In this document: one piece after another, positions 13,425 to 25,467 of the stretch
Layout of the letters: the number at the start of each line of letters is the position of its first letter
How positions within the stretch are numbered: the first letter of the stretch is position 1
NCBI GenBank assembly: GCA_035041965.1
Contig: JAPYMA010001235.1
Location: 1 to 64,000, forward strand
Source: Anisakis pegreffii
Taxonomy: Eukaryota; Nematoda; Chromadorea; Rhabditida; Anisakidae
Direction: 5' to 3'
DNA: 64,000 bases
The notes under the pieces: model-generated
Told to the model about the DNA's origin: nothing
Seen by the model: only the letters and a program-made list of their open reading frames with translations
Databases searched by the model: none
Translations under genes and position numbers: made by a program

Positions 13425-15084
13425 CTGAAGATCACATGAGCAAACGCAGGCTTGAGTGGAAGAGTGCAACAGATTAAAATTATCAGTTGGACGGCATATT
13501 GTCATTATCAACGAGACAATCACCAGTGATAAGCGATAGGTGTTAAGTGATAGCGGGATTTTAATTGGTGTTAGTTGATGGGATTTTAATTGATGTTAGT
13601 TTGGAGTGAAGTGATACCAATCAGTGGCTGTATGTCTTTTTATCATGCGTCTATTGATCGCATGCTGTTCGATTTTACAGCTCAGCCTGAGTCTAGGCCT
13701 CAAGCAAGCCAAAGCTTGAGTCTTTGCTTGAGCCTGAACCTGACCTAGTATGTCATCAAGCATTCGCGTTCAAAAACTGAATGGAAAAAAGACTGCGTGC
13801 TCAAAACTGGTATCACTCTTACAGCAATTACGAGCACTTCACTTACCGTATACTTCATCATCATTAATAATCACCTTCAAATATTTCATATAAGCTATTC
13901 AGCTCTAGTTTCTTATCTGTGACAACCTGTCATAGATAATTCCATCATTCTGAGCATGACTTCATAAGTTGAACGCATCGAATCCACTGGTTGCAAGTGG
14001 ATCTGGACCAGATGGAATGTTGAACAATAGAAGGGAGAATGGTCATTTAAAGAAGTCGGTTGATGACAGCAATTATATTGCAGTCAAATCGCTGATGGTA
14101 GTTCTAGTGAAGACTTGAATGATGGATGGATCAAGCCATGAATGAGTGCAGTTCTAAGAACAAGTACTGAAGTGAATCAGTGGATAAAGAGCATTAAATA
14201 GGGCACAGTCGAAGACCATGAATAAATGATTAGCGATTAGCGATGCTTATAAAAGCATTCATTGACGATTGATGAGCATGTCGTTCCGATGGTCGTTCGC
14301 ATCTTGCTTTATTGAATCTCTATTTATAACTACAATATGCATGGATATTGTATCGATGATGATTCGCATAATGATTGCTGACGCAAGATGGATATTGGTG
14401 TTGGATTGAGCAGAACGGGAACCGTATTGCTTGGATAGGACGAGAATAATGAACGAATGATCATAATCAGCGATTAGTATGATGGGTTATTTCTAATTTT
14501 GTGAAATAACGCCCATCGAAGTTCTATTTTTGCATCATCTTCAAAACGATGAACACAAATAAATCAATTACATCATGATCACGATCATTTCCGGTCGATT
14601 TAGACGATCGGTTGTTTGGCTGGTTCACATCAACATTTTAAAACAAATCGATCAATCTTTTGCTGCAACACTAGCAATAATGATAATTATTATTATGATA
14701 CTAATAACAATAATGATATTATTAATAACACTCGCACTAATAATGGCAATAATAACGATAATAATGTTAAAAGTAAGTATAACTACTTGATTTGCATTGA
14801 AAAAAATTTCAGTCTGTAATTAAGTATCAATGAAATACTCATTTGCTACCGTTGAAAGTCACACACAATCTTAATTGATAATTTTGTCAGTTTCCGTTCA
14901 TTCTAAATATAGCACTGTAAGTTTCACTTGAGTGTTCCTCGGTTTCATTTCCGTTTGAAATCATTTCCGTTTCAAATCAGTCAAACTTCGCTCATGTATC
15001 CTTCAATCATGACTTTAGCATTTGATCACCTTATCACCGTGACTGATTTCGGTTAACAAAACGTTCATAAAAACAATCATGCCA

Positions 15085-15500
15085 CACCAAATCAGTCACG
15101 TTTGATTGCACGTAAAATAACCAAATATTTACTGATGGTGTTCGTTTACGATTAGCATCTGCGCTGTGTATTGATTTGCTGATAAGAAGCACATTCGAAT
15201 TCGAATTGAATTGAACAAATTTTTCGTCGTTTATTTCAGTGATAAGCTTAGATTTTGATAAAATGAAATAAAAATTTTAGCCAATTCATTCGAAATCAGT
15301 CGTTCACGTTTGCTTGCAAGTAAAATAGCTAAACAGTTACTGATCGTGTTCATTTGTGATTTTTCGTCTGCACTGTGTATTGATTTGTTGATAAGGAGTA
15401 TATTCGAATTCTAATTGAACTGAACGAATTTCTCGTCATTTATTTCAGTGATAAGCTTAGATTCTGACAAGATGATATGCGAATTTTAGCCAATCGCAAC
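15085..15500. repeat. Two diverged tandem copies of a ~207-bp unit
   Basis: The segment 15,085-15,290 is followed directly by a second copy at 15,291-15,500. Shared landmarks include CAGTGATAAGCTTAGATT, TGTGTATTGATTTG and TTTTAGCCAAT in the same order. No reading frame is shared, so this is non-coding tandem duplication. Confidence 0.75.
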
Positions 15501-16189
15501 CTAGCACGAGGGGGATAACTTCTAACGAATCTTCGCTTTGCTGAATCTAATTCGCTGAGTCCGAATTAAATAAAAATTACTGTACTAGTTTGTTCACTTA
15601 AAATTCAAGATGGTACTTAGTCTTTGCATGGATCTCATCAGCTCCTCAGAAATAAAACTGCTCAGCGAAAAATGAAGAAAACTGTGTTATACGAGTGAGA
15701 TCATCGTTGAAAATCCTTGCAAATGTTTAGATTTGTTCATCCGTTAGATAAATTAATAACCGTAATTGTAACAATACCAATAATCAATTGGTCATCTTCG
15801 GTCATGGAGATGGAAGGGAATACACATTGAATGGCTTATTGAAAGCTAATGGTCATCATTTTTGTTCTGGAGAAACTCTTTCATGAGTTGTGATGATGTA
15901 ATGCTGACGACGAGTTGATAGACGACATTCGGTCAGATGACGTCTCGATATGGTGATAATAAAGTTTTTTGCAAACAATTAATTTTTTCTTACTGCAAAC
16001 AATAAAATTTAGCTATTTGGTTACGCACATGAACTGATGTATTATTTGTTGTTTGTTTTAAAATTTATTCGCTTTAATCCGCTTTCTGAGTTGAAATAAA
16101 CAATTTGCTTGATGCTCTTTATAATTGACGTCTATCATCAACAACTTTTATGATCATTTTATAAGCTTCGTTCGTTTGATGAAGTGAAT

Positions 16190-16770
16190 TTCTGGTAGAA
16201 GTGGATTTTATTTCAGTTTTACTATCACTCTGTCGAATTAGTCTGTGTTTATTTGCGTTTTATTTCTAAACTTTCGAAATGGGGAGATCTGATGAGGCTG
16301 TGATCTTTTTTTGTTGGTTAAATTCGACTTTTGAAAACTGTTTTGATAACGAACGAAGTTGACAGCAACTCTCTCAACCGTGATGAAGCGTCACAAATCA
16401 TTCAATCATTTTTGTCCATCGATATTTTAAAATGACTCAGTTTTGACTGATTTTTTCTTCAGTGTGTTTGAGTGCAAAATTAAGCCATCCTTCGTAGGCT
16501 CTAACATAAGCAGTTGTATTGTTACGGGTTCAGTGTGGATGATAGACTTATTGAAGCTATGAAACTGCCGAAAAAACACCAAAACGTGGTTCAAATTCGA
16601 ATTTACATTGTCTACATTTTATTTCTTTTTTACTATCATTGACATCACTCTATCGAATTAGCAGCCTACGTTATTTTGCGTTTTATTTTCAAACTTTCGA
16701 AATGAGGAGATCTGATGAAGCTCTGATTTTTTTGGTTGAATTCGACTTTTGAAAACAGTTTTGATAACGA
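16190..16770. repeat. Two direct copies of a ~160-bp sequence
   Basis: About 16,195-16,360 and 16,615-16,775 share blocks such as TTTCGAAATG, GGAGATCTGATGA and AATTCGACTTTTGAAAAC in the same order and orientation, about 410 bp apart. The copies are diverged and non-coding. Confidence 0.7.
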
Positions 16771-19700
16771 TAGCCATACACTCAATTGAATTCTCCATTG
16801 GGATGCATCCTAAAAATCATATTTCTTAGTGTGTCCAAATTGTCCCAATCAAAATTAGTGGAAGACACTTTATTGAACGATCATCCCGAACGACTTACAT
16901 TAAAATACACATTCACTTCAGTGTTTTTGAGGATTTATTCAACTTCTCTAAGATAATCTCCTCAAAAAAATGCAAAACGCAATAGTGATGTATCATTACA
17001 TCAGATTATGTGTTTGTCAAATTTCATCATCAAAACGCTTTTACCAATTTATATTTCCGATACATTAATGCAAGAACAGTTTCAAAAAGTTTCTAAACGG
17101 AAAAACTCCGATTCTATAATTCATAGTCAACTATCACATTTGGTATCACATTACATCGGGTACGTCATCTCAAGATTTATTTCTGTTTGAACAGAATTGC
17201 GAGGAAAAGAAACATGAAAATAAATCGAGAACGTGAGCAGCAATTTTGCATTCCCAGAAGTGCTTCATTGCATAAATTATTAGATATGAAACCGAAAGTT
17301 TGAGCGTTTCATTGCGGAAAGCTGGAGGTTTATTGGTTGCTGAATGAACTCTCAAGTGTAATGAAATTGTGATCTAGCGCTCAGATGCGCATTTTTCAAG
17401 CACAACAACAATGAACATAAAAACAGGGAATAATGTGAAGTGTAATGGAACGCAGAGTTGCTTGATGACTGCATATGACCACTAAAAAAGCATGAATTCA
17501 AAGCGACGTTCGAATAGAGTGCTAATGAAATCTGAATCACGTCATACTCAAACACAGAGACGGCGCATATGCAATTGTCCATCAAAACAAACCATCACAT
17601 ATTAACTGCCCACTTAATCCAGTCGATCATCCGTTTGTGATAAACCCCAAAAAGTAGCAATTCGTTCGAAACGCAATAGCGCTAAAAATGTCAATAGCAA
17701 TCACGCCATCGCTCTTCAACTCGAACGAACCCATGCGGAATTGTCTCAATTCGTCGAAATCAATCAAGCTTCCACAAAAAATCAAGCAATCAATTCTTAA
17801 GAAAACTCTGAGAATTTCTTCGCAGAGAAACAAACCTCTGATTATTTCGTTTCATTGTCAGCATCCTCTAAAAAAATGATCAGCGCAATTAGCGCAATGA
17901 CAAATTTTGAGTGAATCAAAAGATACCACTAAACGTAAGTTTCATATAAAAGCGCAGTGACAAGAAATTTTAGGACTGAATGAGCCATAATAAAACATTC
18001 GAATAAAAGTGGTAGCGGATTCATTCCATTGATTATGAGTAACTTTCGCACTTACTATTAGATTTAAAATGAACAGTTTCCGAAAGAATGAATCGAATTT
18101 TAACAGTTCGAGATGCATCAGCTCGAATCGTCATCATTTTCGAAACATTTGATCTGCATGGAAAGATAAATGAATTTGTAATGATCACACCTCTTGACAA
18201 AATTGTGCTTCCACCTGGTTTATCAGGTTTTTATTTGAAATATGAACATTTTATTTGAAATATGAACATTCCTGCCTCATGCGTCAGCACGTAAAACTTT
18301 GAAAAAGCAACAAGATTAACTGAGTGTTAAAATATTAAATATTCATTGATGAAGTTGTGTTTTTTCAATGGATACATCGGACTAAAAAACGATGGAATAT
18401 TCGATATTACCTCAACCTGTATCATCCGCTGGAACGAGAATACAGTATTTGAATGAGAAATCCAATTTCAATAATCGCCTCATCGTTGAATGATTCACTT
18501 AAGAGGTGTCATCTCGACAACTGAAAAAACTGTCATGAAATCGAACATATTCCAAGTATGCTCAATTGAAACCATTCTTGAGTGGCTGAGTCGTGATTTG
18601 CTCAACTGTATTAATCCATTCGAACGATAAAGCGTTTAGGTGCATTCATAGAACTCGTCGATGGTCACGAATCGTTTTGATCAATCGTGATCTTCTGAGA
18701 GATAATATCTGCAACGGTCAATTTCGTCGGCAAAAAAATTGTAACACTTCAAGAAGGATTCCTCTAGCCTGTTTGGGGAATTAATGTTGAACGATATGAA
18801 TCATTGTTATGATTGTGTGGTGTGCATGCATAATTGATACTGCAATAACAAGTATTTTGAATAGTTTGCCAAGCAAGTTATCAAATTAAGCAACGTATCA
18901 ATTCAACAATACTAACAATCACAATTAAATTCTCATCCGGCTTTTTTGCGTCCAGTTTTGCTAGTACCCTAAGATGTTTCACAATGCATACGTATCAAGA
19001 ACTCGTGATATGATGATAAATACTCTCTCAAATTCACTCATACACACATACCTGTTGTATAACACATACACAAATCGGTCTGCTCTATTCTTCGAATTTG
19101 TTTGATCATCCGGTATTGCCAGAGGGGTTCTTAATTGTTAGGCACACTTTTTCAGAAGAGAAGATGCATTCGTGAATTTCGTTTCAATTGACTGAAGAAA
19201 AAAAAATGCAACTCAGTCACCGATCGCATTTCATATATAAACGGAATCACATATTGATGCTTTACTTTAGACGGATCACAGAAAATGATTCACTCGTAAA
19301 CTTAGTGACTACTCTTTGATTGTACTTACAAAGTACTCCAAAATTTCTACCTTCACAACGTAAACTCTTGCATTTCGAGCATATTTACTGTAAAATTTCT
19401 TGTCTTTGTCCTCATCTGACAAAATTCATTTTAATTCAATTCAATTTTAGTATCGTTTCAACTGGTTTGAGTTATATTGAATAATAGTTATGTGATAGTA
19501 CTATAACAAGAATTCCGTTTATACCTTCGCTCATACCTATTTTCGATAGTTTGTTCATCATTGATTTCATGCAGTTTGTTATCATGATCGTACTTTTACT
19601 CTTGTTTGTAATGTATTGAGTGAATACAACGTATTTGGCGAATTAATTCCAAAATATCAGCGGAACTAATTGATATTATTTTGTCAGTTTATATTCATCA

Positions 19701-20149
19701 TTGATGATCAACTTCTTCAGAAAAGTATCAGTGTTGACGTCGTCCTCCTTTAACTATGGCTGTTTTTTTTACTACATCTCTTGGGAATTTCAACTAAGAT
19801 ATTCCGTTTCTGTATAACAGTTCGTATGTGAGATTAGAACTGACTACTTCATCAACCGGACATCGGTTCTCGTAGGGACAAATTATCGCATGAACGAGAC
19901 TTTGAGGTTATCTGAGATCAATTGAGGTGGCTGGAAAACTAATGCTACCCGAATTTTTTTTTCCGTATACCTTAGATAGCGAGGGAGTGGAGGTCTGCAC
20001 TGTGACCAGAGTTGATACGGAACAAGAAAATATGAGAACGACGAAGCTTAAAATAATATTTTACTTAAAATACTTTGTTACAATTGTTCACCGAGATTAT
20101 GATGTATGCGGAATGCGCCATACAATTGGTTTGATCTGAAATAATTTTG

Positions 20150-20158
20150 CAGATCGAA
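20150..20158 (+). promoter_or_regulatory. Probable trans-splice acceptor of the first ground-like gene
   Basis: The sequence ataattttgcag ends eight bases before the ATG at 20159. An acceptor so close to the start with no convincing 5' exon before it fits spliced-leader trans-splicing. An ordinary 5'-UTR intron is the alternative. Confidence 0.5.
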
Positions 20159-21403
20159 ATGCAATCACAGATATTCTTAATATTCATTGCTATGCACTAT
20201 TTCAATCCGGTGCAAAGTTATGGATGTGGATGTCGAGCGTGTGTACCATGTCAAGTGTGTACCCCATGTGTGCCATGCCTTCCGCCACCCTGCCCACTTC
20301 CTGAAATAAGAGTTTGCCCTCCGCTCCCACCACCCTGTCCTCCACCCCGCATCTGCCCTCCAGCCATCTGCCCTCCACCCGTCATATGTCCCCCTCCCCT
20401 CCACCACCACCTCCAAGAATATGTCCTCCTGTATTACCTCCAGCTCCTTGTCCGGTGAGTTAGTCAAATTTTATGGTTGCGGAATTGTATGATCCAATCA
20501 GAATCACTGAATTACAATCTGAATTACGATGAACTCTGAATTGCTTGTTTTATGAAGGTGACTAATCGAAATCGAAAGTATTATTTTATGCAACAAAATG
20601 CTTTAATCGGATTTTCCAGCTTAATTAATCATATTTTTTCCAAGTTTCAGATGCCGTTTACTCCTTTTGAGATGCCGTTTATTCCTTTTCAGATGCCGTT
20701 GATTCCTCCGCCCCGTCCCATGCCAGTAGTCAGTGCATTACCCGTCTATATGGCCGTGCCACTACCTCAAAACGACTGTTGTTGCTTCTGTGCATCACCG
20801 TGTCAGTTCCGTGCACGCGCACGAGCCATGCACGGAGCACGTATTTTTGGTGCTGAGAATTCGTTGGCTGATGAGGATCCATCTTGTAATAATCACCAGT
20901 TGAAAGATATCATGCTCAAGGTTCGGACTCACATTTTGTTGACTCATTTTCTGATCTGTTACTCTTTCAGTACTGACATTCTACTGATTCACTTTAACTT
21001 CGTAATAAGCTATCGTAAGGATAGCTTATTAGCTTCTTGTAAGGATTTAGTCTTTATCCCTATTTAATTTATTTTTATAATGTGTTCTTAAGTATCATTT
21101 TAATTTGGAATATTCATATATATATTCGATTGATTGGCTCGGTATTGAGGATAAGCTTGTGTTATCTGAACGAAATCCTTTCAGAATATGGAAACAGACC
21201 CGAGCACATCGAAACGAGCCATTCAAGGTGCTGCCGAAAAGGAACTGTCGGGGAAATTCAACGTGATTTGCGCGAATGGCGACTTTTCCTACGTGGCCTA
21301 TACTGAGTCGTTTTGTCAAACAGCCAAGGATAATATCACCTGTTACGCATTCAAATCACCTGGAACCGACACCAGTGATGATCACAACGATGATCAAAAA
21401 TAA
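20159..21403 (+). CDS. Ground-like domain secreted Cys/Pro-rich protein, copy A (one-base gap in exon 1)
   Basis: Exons 20159-20454, 20651-20920 and 21185-21403. The start ATG opens a signal peptide of about 19 residues, then a tract of CPPP/ICPP repeats. Exon 2 has a MPF.PF repeat, a Cys cluster (DCCCFCASPCQF) and an Arg-rich segment. Exons 2 and 3 carry the ground-like domain: a Cys-led helix, then FNVICANGDFSYV, ESFCQ and ITCYAF. In C. elegans such hedgehog-related proteins are secreted and linked to cuticle or extracellular matrix. Exon 1 is 296 bases, yet exon 2 begins in phase 0. The Pro-rich frame breaks in a C-rich run near 20,390-20,400 and resumes two-thirds of a codon later (P-P-P-R-I-C-P-P-V), so one base seems to be missing. 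This may be an assembly error or a real lesion. With that base the product would be about 261 residues. Confidence 0.8.
21004..21030. repeat. Perfect 11-bp stem hairpin in intron 2 of ground-like copy A
   Basis: AATAAGCTATC at 21004-21014 pairs with GATAGCTTATT at 21020-21030 around a five-base loop. It lies in the intron between exons 2 and 3. Confidence 0.7.
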
Positions 21404-21579
21404 ATTATCGACTGAAATATCCACTTAATATTGATGATATTTGTCAGATATGATCTGCAATTGTCATGCTGATAGCAATTGATAACCTTATTAATAATAA
21501 CTATTGTTTTATGATGAAAGATGTGCTGAGAACCATTGCTTTATGTTGCACATTTGTGTACATAGTTGATGCTCCTAAT

Positions 21580-21906
21580 GTTATACTGTTCAAGTTTTGC
21601 TCCGAATAAAATAATGAATCAAACTTGAGTTTACGGTAGCCTTGAAGGTGGCACCCGAGATAGTATTTATAAAATGCCTATATCTCCTCAACTAAGCCAA
21701 ATTGCTCAGTAAAATTTTTAATATTCTGAATCTAGAGGTTCTGCTGGATCGAACGGTGAAAAGAAATTCGCATGTTTCCGGGCAAACCTGAGAAGACGGT
21801 TAGCTTGAAGATCGCAATCCGCCTATTGCTGATATGAACGTATTGATTGCTCTATAGTGATCAAAAATCCTAAGTTATACTGTTCAAGTTTTGCTCCGAA
21901 TAAAAT
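21580..21906 (+). repeat. 33-bp exact repeat carrying AATAAA, twice, downstream of ground-like copy A
   Basis: The same 33 bases, ending in GCTCCGAATAAAAT, occur at 21580-21612 and 21874-21906. Each contains a poly(A) signal hexamer. The first is about 180 bp after the stop codon, so these may be alternative poly(A) sites made by a local duplication. Confidence 0.7.
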
Positions 21907-23564
21907 TGCTCATCAAATAATATATGAATGACGCTGACATCCTCTCAGTCCTTGTCAGTAATTTATTGAAACGATCACACATAAACAAAACTTTTGGGTA
22001 AATGAAAGCAGAAACAACTGCAATCTAAACGACAGCTTCATTTACTTTTGAAAGGTTTCATTTCATTTTTCAATTAGTATTACTAATATTCCTTTAAACG
22101 CTCAGAATTCAAACTACGACCAGCCAGTTGTTTTCCAAATAATCTGCAATCGTTTACTTGACTATTCATTCACAAGACAAGATAGTATCTTCATTCGATC
22201 AGTACAAATTATCTATAATTTGTTACTATTCCATCCAATTTTCCATACTCACATCAAGAAATTTCACTCCAGTTGAGCAATTATAATTGCATTACGTAAT
22301 ATTGTCGTAAATTCTTCCAGCGAAAAAGTCGTCTTTTCTTTTTCAAGACAAAAAATTCAATGCAAAAACAAACCTTTACGTGCGTGATTCTGAGTGCAAA
22401 TTTCGATTTCTTTACGAAATGCGTAATTTTCGACTTTATTCGAGGAATGTCGCAAGGCCGTCTCACGCAATCGACAGTTCGGTTGCACAATCGAAAACAA
22501 ACACTTCAACAGCGAAATTCATGCAACAATTTCCATGCACACAAATCATCTCAAGTGTGTTGTATAGTAATTACATTGATACAAAAAGACGAGGAACTAG
22601 AAAAATTTAAGTGCTCCCAAATGTGAAACTGTGCAACTAAATAAACCACCAAAAAAATGCAACTTCACATTTATAAGTGTTTTTTAAGAATAAGGAACTT
22701 GTTCTTCCTTTTTTTTCCACTTCTCAATGGCTCATGCAGTTTCACACAAATTCGACTGCAATCGCACAATTTTGCATGAACACATACTATTGCATGTATT
22801 AACAGATCAAAAAACAAACGATCACTTCGCATATCCAACCTCGGATACCTAACCGTTTACAACGGCAATCTAAGTCTCATACGGATACAGCGATACGATA
22901 CATTCGCCGAATATAATTCAGTCCCTTATGAAATCAAGCACAAGTTTAAGTCTAAGTGCAACTCAAGCATAAATCTAAGCATCAACCTGAGTCTGAAATC
23001 GACTTTAATTCGAAAGATAGCCTTAAATCCATGCATTGTTTAAAGATTGACAATTTTTACAGTCGCCTTATATGGCCGCTGTTTCATAAATTTAAGGTAA
23101 TGAAAATTAGCGTTCAAACCACCGATATCTGCAAAAATGATTGAAATTGTGATGAATTTTAAACGTTCTCCGTTTCAGCAATTTAGTCGTGTTTACGTTG
23201 TTATTTAAATTAGAATAATTATAATTTGAATGTTTTTAATCAAGCAAAAACCAGTCTGAATTTGAATATTGTCGCTTTCTTAAGGCACTATTGTTATTCA
23301 ATTGCATTTTGAGTTAACTATATAAGAGCTAGAATATGATCTCAATTGACATTTCAGCAATACATTCGAATTTGATTCCAATGGCTATATTTACTTCGAT
23401 TTGCTCTTCATGACTCGGATATGACCTGAGTTCATTTACATACATCAATTCAGTAGCTACTGTCATTTTCATACTGTTTTTTCAAATGAATCAACTTTTC
23501 CGATAGATATGTCCAACGAGTTTATAGGTAAATACGAGAATGAATCTCATTTCTTTCGTTGCAG

Positions 23565-23653
23565 TTGTTGTAGAGCTTGGCCATTTGATAAAATATTCTG
23601 ATTCCAATAGCTGCGAAGAAATTGCAAAGCTGACTGATGAACAACCAATACAA
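23565..23653 (+). CDS. Candidate internal exon, unknown protein
   Basis: A good acceptor (ctttcgttgcag) opens a plus-strand frame of 29 codons with two leading bases, ending at a weak donor (CAA|gtgtta). The peptide (containing SNSCEEIAKLTDEQPIQ) reads like coding sequence, and the frame stays open for about 40 further codons. I do not recognise it. It is not part of either ground-like gene. Confidence 0.25.
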
Positions 23654-24501
23654 GTGTTACTAATTATGCTAGTACTGCGTACCTGTAACCATCGATCACT
23701 TTTCAAAAAACGATTCAACCTTGAATGGACTCAGTCTTGGATTAAAGTGCAAAGATCTCACACGAGTTGCTGAGTGCTCTTGTCATTCCGAGACAGTCTG
23801 AAGACTACTGTTCAGAAGAGTATAAAACCTGTAATTCCCAGTTCATTTCAACCAATTTTATGTTCGTCGTTCGTCTCTATCGGTTCCTCCTCAAAAAACC
23901 TCTGGTTGTGATAAAATGTCTTATTTAATATATCTATAATATTCTCATAGAAATATATCTCATATAATATTCATAATAACATTATTTATAAATACATAAA
24001 TCTTATATATTTATGAATAATGTTATTCTCATCGAAATTCTCTTATGAGAATCACTGTTAATGTCTGCAAATGTTACTTATTTTACTTATCTGTTACTTA
24101 TCTTTGCTTATCTGTAAATTAATCAGTCCAGCAATACCACATTGCTATTTGGCGATTTCCTATTCAGTATTCAATCGCCAATGCCATAAATTGGATATTC
24201 TATAAGTTTAAACAATTTGAATCTCAATGATTCTCGGATATTTACTTCTCCTAAATACATCTGAAATGTAGTAATATGAAAAACGTGAATTTTTTCTCAT
24301 ATAGTACTTGCTTTCTTGACAGTTATGATTTTTTGACAGTTTACTGAATCGGGATTGTGGCTCTGAATAGGCCAGAATGGTGGCGTTTCATGTGATGACG
24401 TATGCTTGCAACAGTAGATTTGATTCGCAGAATCTCTGAATCTTTTTCGTGTTGCTAATGAATATCGTAGAAGGCGAGCGATCACAGTTTATGAACTGAG
24501 T

Positions 24502-24514
24502 AATCAATTTTCAG
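24502..24514 (+). promoter_or_regulatory. Probable trans-splice acceptor of the second ground-like gene
   Basis: The sequence atcaattttcag ends at 24514, three bases before the ATG at 24518, with no 5' exon evident. The arrangement matches copy A and fits spliced-leader addition. Confidence 0.5.
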
Positions 24515-24517
24515 AGA

Positions 24518-25467
24518 ATGTTTGGAGGTTATTTGTGCATTGCGATCGTTTACGCAGCGATTGATCTGTCTGCGGCCAATTGTGGTTGTAGTCCGTGTTC
24601 ATGCCGGCCAGTGCCCATATGTCCACCACCGATCATTTGCCCACCTCCCATTTGCCCACCACCCATCATTTGCCCACCACCCCCACCACCCGTGTTCTGC
24701 CCACCTCCACCACCTCCGGTCTTGTGCCCACCGCCACCGCCGCCGCCACCACCACCACCACCACCACCACCACCTCCAATGTGTCCTTGCAGAGTCAGTT
24801 AGTTCTCTTCATTCGTGGCCTTTTCGAGCAATAATAATAATATTATATCTCTAATGCTCATCAGCAAATGGACCGTTGTAATGTTTTAACGAGACATTGT
24901 GAATAATCCTTCACGAAGAATCTCATCGCCAGATTAGTTGTCAGTAAAAATTCATAAGAATTGTTTGCAGCCACCACCGATCATAACGAATTCGTGCTGT
25001 AACTCATGCTCAGTGCCATGTGCGTTCCACAGACGTCGTAGACGATCCGTTGTGAAGGGTCATAAACTGGCCAAGACCAAGGTGGTTGAAGATGCAAAAT
25101 GCAACAACGCATCACTGAAGAGTATTATGATTGACGTAAGTATCATCATCGAGATATACCATAAATCCTCAAATTATCACGCAAAAATATACCAGCGAAA
25201 TTTAGTCAGTCAAATGAATCAAATAAGAATACCAATCAATATGCACGTATAAATATGCCCACTAAATTCCAGAACATATCTGCTGATACGGCAGAATCGC
25301 GTACCAGAATCAAGGCAATTGGTGAGAAGAAACTCAAAACGAAACTGGACGTGGTCTGTGCCAAAGGTGAACTCTCCTATATCGCCTACACACAATCGTT
25401 CTGTCAAATCGTCAAAAAAGGAGTCACTTGTTATGCGTTCACACCCATAGCATTTACACCATCATAG
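24518..25467 (+). CDS. Ground-like domain secreted Cys/Pro-rich protein, copy B
   Basis: Exons 24518-24793, 24971-25135 and 25273-25467, all joined in phase 0, give 211 residues. A signal peptide of about 20 residues is followed by a Cys pair region (CGCSPCSC), then ICPPP repeats grading into a long poly-proline run. Exon 2 has CCNSCSVPC, a poly-Arg stretch and KCNNASLKSIMID, the start of the ground-like domain. Exon 3 has LDVVCAKGELSYIAY, QSFCQ and VTCYAF. Exon number, phases and exon 3 match copy A, so the two are tandem paralogues about 3.1 kb apart on the same strand. The family is nematode-typical and extracellular. Unlike copy A, the frame is intact. The poly-proline run (codons CCA/CCG) is repeat-like and probably length-variable. 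Confidence 0.85.

Larger units (their letters stand above)
10641..20158. other. Gene-poor stretch with diverged direct repeats
   Basis: Apart from two weak exon candidates near 12,051-12,220 and 13,353-13,424, no gene could be built here. The stretch contains two families of local direct repeats (15,085-15,500 and 16,190-16,770) and an AAT-type run near 14,670-14,770. The 450 bases before 20,158 form the upstream region of the first ground-like gene. Confidence 0.5.
21907..24517. other. Intergenic stretch between the two ground-like genes
   Basis: No confident gene. A possible plus-strand exon lies at 23565-23653, and an AT-rich imperfect palindrome spans about 23,930-24,050. The last bases before 24,518 are the acceptor-like leader of the second ground-like gene. 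Confidence 0.5.

Noticed and set aside
20177..20467. Minus-strand Trp/Gly-rich frame over ground-like gene A
   Set aside because: It is the antisense of the CPPP repeat.
24522..24854. His/Thr-rich frames overlapping ground-like gene B
   Set aside because: They are the other two frames of the CCA/CCG proline repeat; the proline frame has the signal peptide, Cys motifs and correct splicing.
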